The position numbers and the translations under genes are program-made. A DNA stretch of 64,000 nucleotides from Adineta ricciae (lineage: Eukaryota > Rotifera > Eurotatoria > Adinetida > Adinetidae): NCBI GenBank assembly GCA_905250025.1, contig CAJNOJ010000045.1, positions 434,001-498,000 on the forward strand, in the 5' to 3' direction. The notes under the pieces were generated by a model, which saw only the letters and a program-made list of their open reading frames with translations, was not told the origin of the DNA and ran no database searches. Positions 62,128-64,000 of the stretch are shown here, piece by piece (the first letter of the stretch is position 1; each line of letters begins with the position of its first letter).

Positions 62128-62817
62128 TTAATCTTCATCGGCTTCTTCTTCCTCGGCACCCTTTTCTCCTTTGCGCATATTTTTTCGTTTAACACGACCT
62201 ATTTACAAAAGAAAAGCAAAGTTTATCAATCAATCGATATTCAATTCCATTTACCTGGACGACCACCGCTGGATAAGGGTGAACGAAGTGCAAAGTCGAT
62301 GTGTTTCTGTGAATCAAGACGGACAATGAATGATGGAATATTGACCACTTGTTTTCTGACACTAAATTGACAGAGAAGAAGAATACAAATCGAACAAAGA
62401 TGTGTATTCGTACCGAATGTGTCGTTGACGAATAAGTACACGAGCATGATGGATACTTTTAGCGAGGGCAAGTCGTAAAAGTTGAGTTTGAAGACGACGT
62501 TCCAAGAAATCTTCGACTTTCAAACCCAAAACGTAATCGAGCTTCATTTTCGATTCATCGAGTACACCAATTCGAACAAGACGACGAAGTAAAGCATTGC
62601 CTTCGAATAAGCGTTTGGGATCTTTCTCTTCGAGTGTGAGCAATTCACGAGCAGCTTTACGAATCTTCGCTAATGTGTAACGTACACGCCAGACTTCACG
62701 TTTGTTTCTTAAACCGAATTTACCAATCAGTTCAAGTTCTTGATCAAGACGTTCCTTTTCATATGGACGCCGCGGTGTTGAATAAGTTTTGTTGGATACG
62801 AGTGGAACACGCGGCAT
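62128..62817 (-). CDS. RPS9: Ribosomal protein S9 (uS4)
   Basis: Exon 1 starts [21 protein letters not shown] and continues [24 protein letters not shown] and [37 protein letters not shown], the S4 RNA-binding domain ([20 protein letters not shown]). Splicing gives [36 protein letters not shown], and the last exon gives [12 protein letters not shown] with an acidic end EEEEADED. Length and sequence are normal for eukaryotic RPS9, a 40S subunit protein near the mRNA entry region. TTTTTCAG ends 16 nt before the start codon. Confidence 0.98.
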
Positions 62818-63599
62818 ATTTGCCTAGTGTGATCTGAAAAACAAGGAAATTCGTACAGATTAGCAATTTACTACTCTCTTTAACAAAATGAAGTACATTA
62901 AAAGAAAACAACCAACAACATTCAATTGTACGGATCAATTTTTATTGGTCGGTGGGTAAATTCGTTTTGTTTGTTAGAAATTTATAAATAGATATTTTTC
63001 CTTGCATGAAAATACATTACCGGATATTTTTTATTTTGAAATAATTCATAGGAAAAGTTTTATCTTTAGAGGACAGTTTGCCTGATTGGTTGACTCAAGA
63101 ACCAATCAGTATAAAATGTTCTGATTTAGTTCTTTGATTCACTATCATCAGTACTAGCAATCAAAAACATAGTTGACTGGATGCAAACATGCTACAGCGA
63201 TCATTTGCAAGGAATTTGGAAAAAAATTATTGCGACGTCATGGAATCCTTCTGCATTCTACATCGATTTGAGGACATGCCTCGTAATCACTGACGCTGCA
63301 GTTTTGTTGAAAGGTTAGAAATGTTTTTATCGGTTCTCATACTTATCGAACACAGTCAGATAAATACACTCCGCTCTTGACTTACATCTCAGTTAGTCCG
63401 CGTCGAAAACGAAGACGACTAATGAATATTGACTATACATATTGATGCACACATAGCCGAAATAATAATATTAGATGACGGTAATTACGTATGGTATTTT
63501 TTAGAGGCGATATAATCAGTTGTATCCCGTAGAGAGAAACACAGTATTGTCAACAAATTCGATGCTCCTCCCATTTACTATACTAGTCTCTTCTTTTAG
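62818..63599. other. Intergenic, possibly with small upstream exons
   Basis: Promoter side of RPS9. On the plus strand, 63181-63319 encodes MQTCYSDHLQGIWKKIIAT..TDAAVLLK before a GTTAGA donor, which could be an upstream exon of the gene at 63600, but I could not join them in phase. Confidence 0.35.
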
Positions 63600-64000
63600 A
63601 ATATTGGAAAAAAAGGACAAATAGCTAGACATTTTCATTCTATTCTATTCGATCAAATGCGTGATACAACAAAACTGACAGAAGATATTGAAACAACGGA
63701 ATTAAGTTATTACTTTTGCAAAAATCAAAGTGGATTTTACAATTACATCGCTCAATATGCGGCTTCGAGCAGTATCGAAGATGATTCCAAGCCATTACGT
63801 GTTCATAAAGTAGAAAACATCATCAGTTGTATATACTCACCGAACAAATCGTGGAGCTTTTATAACGCTGTTTTGGACACGAATATCTGTCAAATATTGC
63901 AAGAGTCCCATCGTGAGCATGATGCTGATCGAATAATTCGACAAATCTTATCTTTTGCATCTCAATATCGATGTCCAATACGTTGTTCGGTCAAACCCAC
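63600..64000 (+). CDS. Unrecognised gene, 5' exon(s) uncertain, runs off the window
   Basis: After an acceptor CTTCTTTTAG, an open frame continues to the window end: NIGKKGQIARHFHSILFDQM, then ELSYYFCKNQSGFYNYIAQY, VENIISCIYSPNKSWSFYNAV and REHDADRIIRQILSFASQYRCP. The composition looks coding (mixed hydrophobic and charged helices, several Cys). No signal peptide, TM or domain known to me is visible. The start codon is not established: an in-frame Met occurs at DQM, and earlier coding exons may exist upstream. Confidence 0.45.

Overview
The window is AT-rich animal nuclear DNA. Its genes have several exons split by introns of about 45-70 nt with GT/AG ends. The gene set (afadin, an LHX3/4 LIM-homeobox gene, the ciliary dynein DYNC2H1, a two-pore K+ channel relative, a neuropeptide-like precursor) is metazoan. 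Tiny introns, dense packing and possible trans-splice acceptors just upstream of several start codons fit a bdelloid rotifer best; a related small invertebrate cannot be excluded from sequence alone.

Layout. 1-1475 (+): 3' part of a PA-TM-RING ubiquitin ligase. 2024-2690: a run of fold-back sequences resembling a microRNA cluster. 3064-12836 (all -): a disordered-protein block, a PTB-like protein, a multi-pass membrane protein, an oligoribonuclease with a second decayed nuclease domain, and afadin. 14100-16722 (+): deoxynucleoside kinase and a WD40-like protein. 17258-21983 (+): four paralogous genes for small secreted peptides, two of them Gly/Tyr-rich. 22619-30404 (-): a disordered protein, eIF3a, and a K2P-type channel with abnormal selectivity filters. 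30405-33726: non-coding, with a decayed duplicated segment. 33727-34893 (+): claudin-like four-TM protein. 35099-35440 (-): neuropeptide-like precursor with five YRFD units. 35972-52335 (-): complete DYNC2H1, with a tRNA-derived insertion in one 744-nt intron. 52674-53769 (+): TMEM183. 53847-55177 (-): LHX3/4. 57204-59017 (+): LRR protein. 59585-60260 (+): Sel1-repeat protein. 60321-61807 (-): UTP3/SAS10. 62128-62817 (-): RPS9. 63600-64000 (+): the beginning of an unrecognised gene.

Most named genes are conserved housekeeping or cell-biology genes without an obvious shared pathway. The parts most likely to be new are the secreted-peptide array with its duplicated promoter, the YRFD precursor, the hairpin cluster, the tandem nuclease with one inactive domain, the channel with altered filters, and the tRNA-like element with a small zinc-ribbon-like ORF inside DYNC2H1.

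All exon borders were read by eye from frame continuity and splice consensus. Spans given for multi-exon genes run from start codon to stop codon and include introns.
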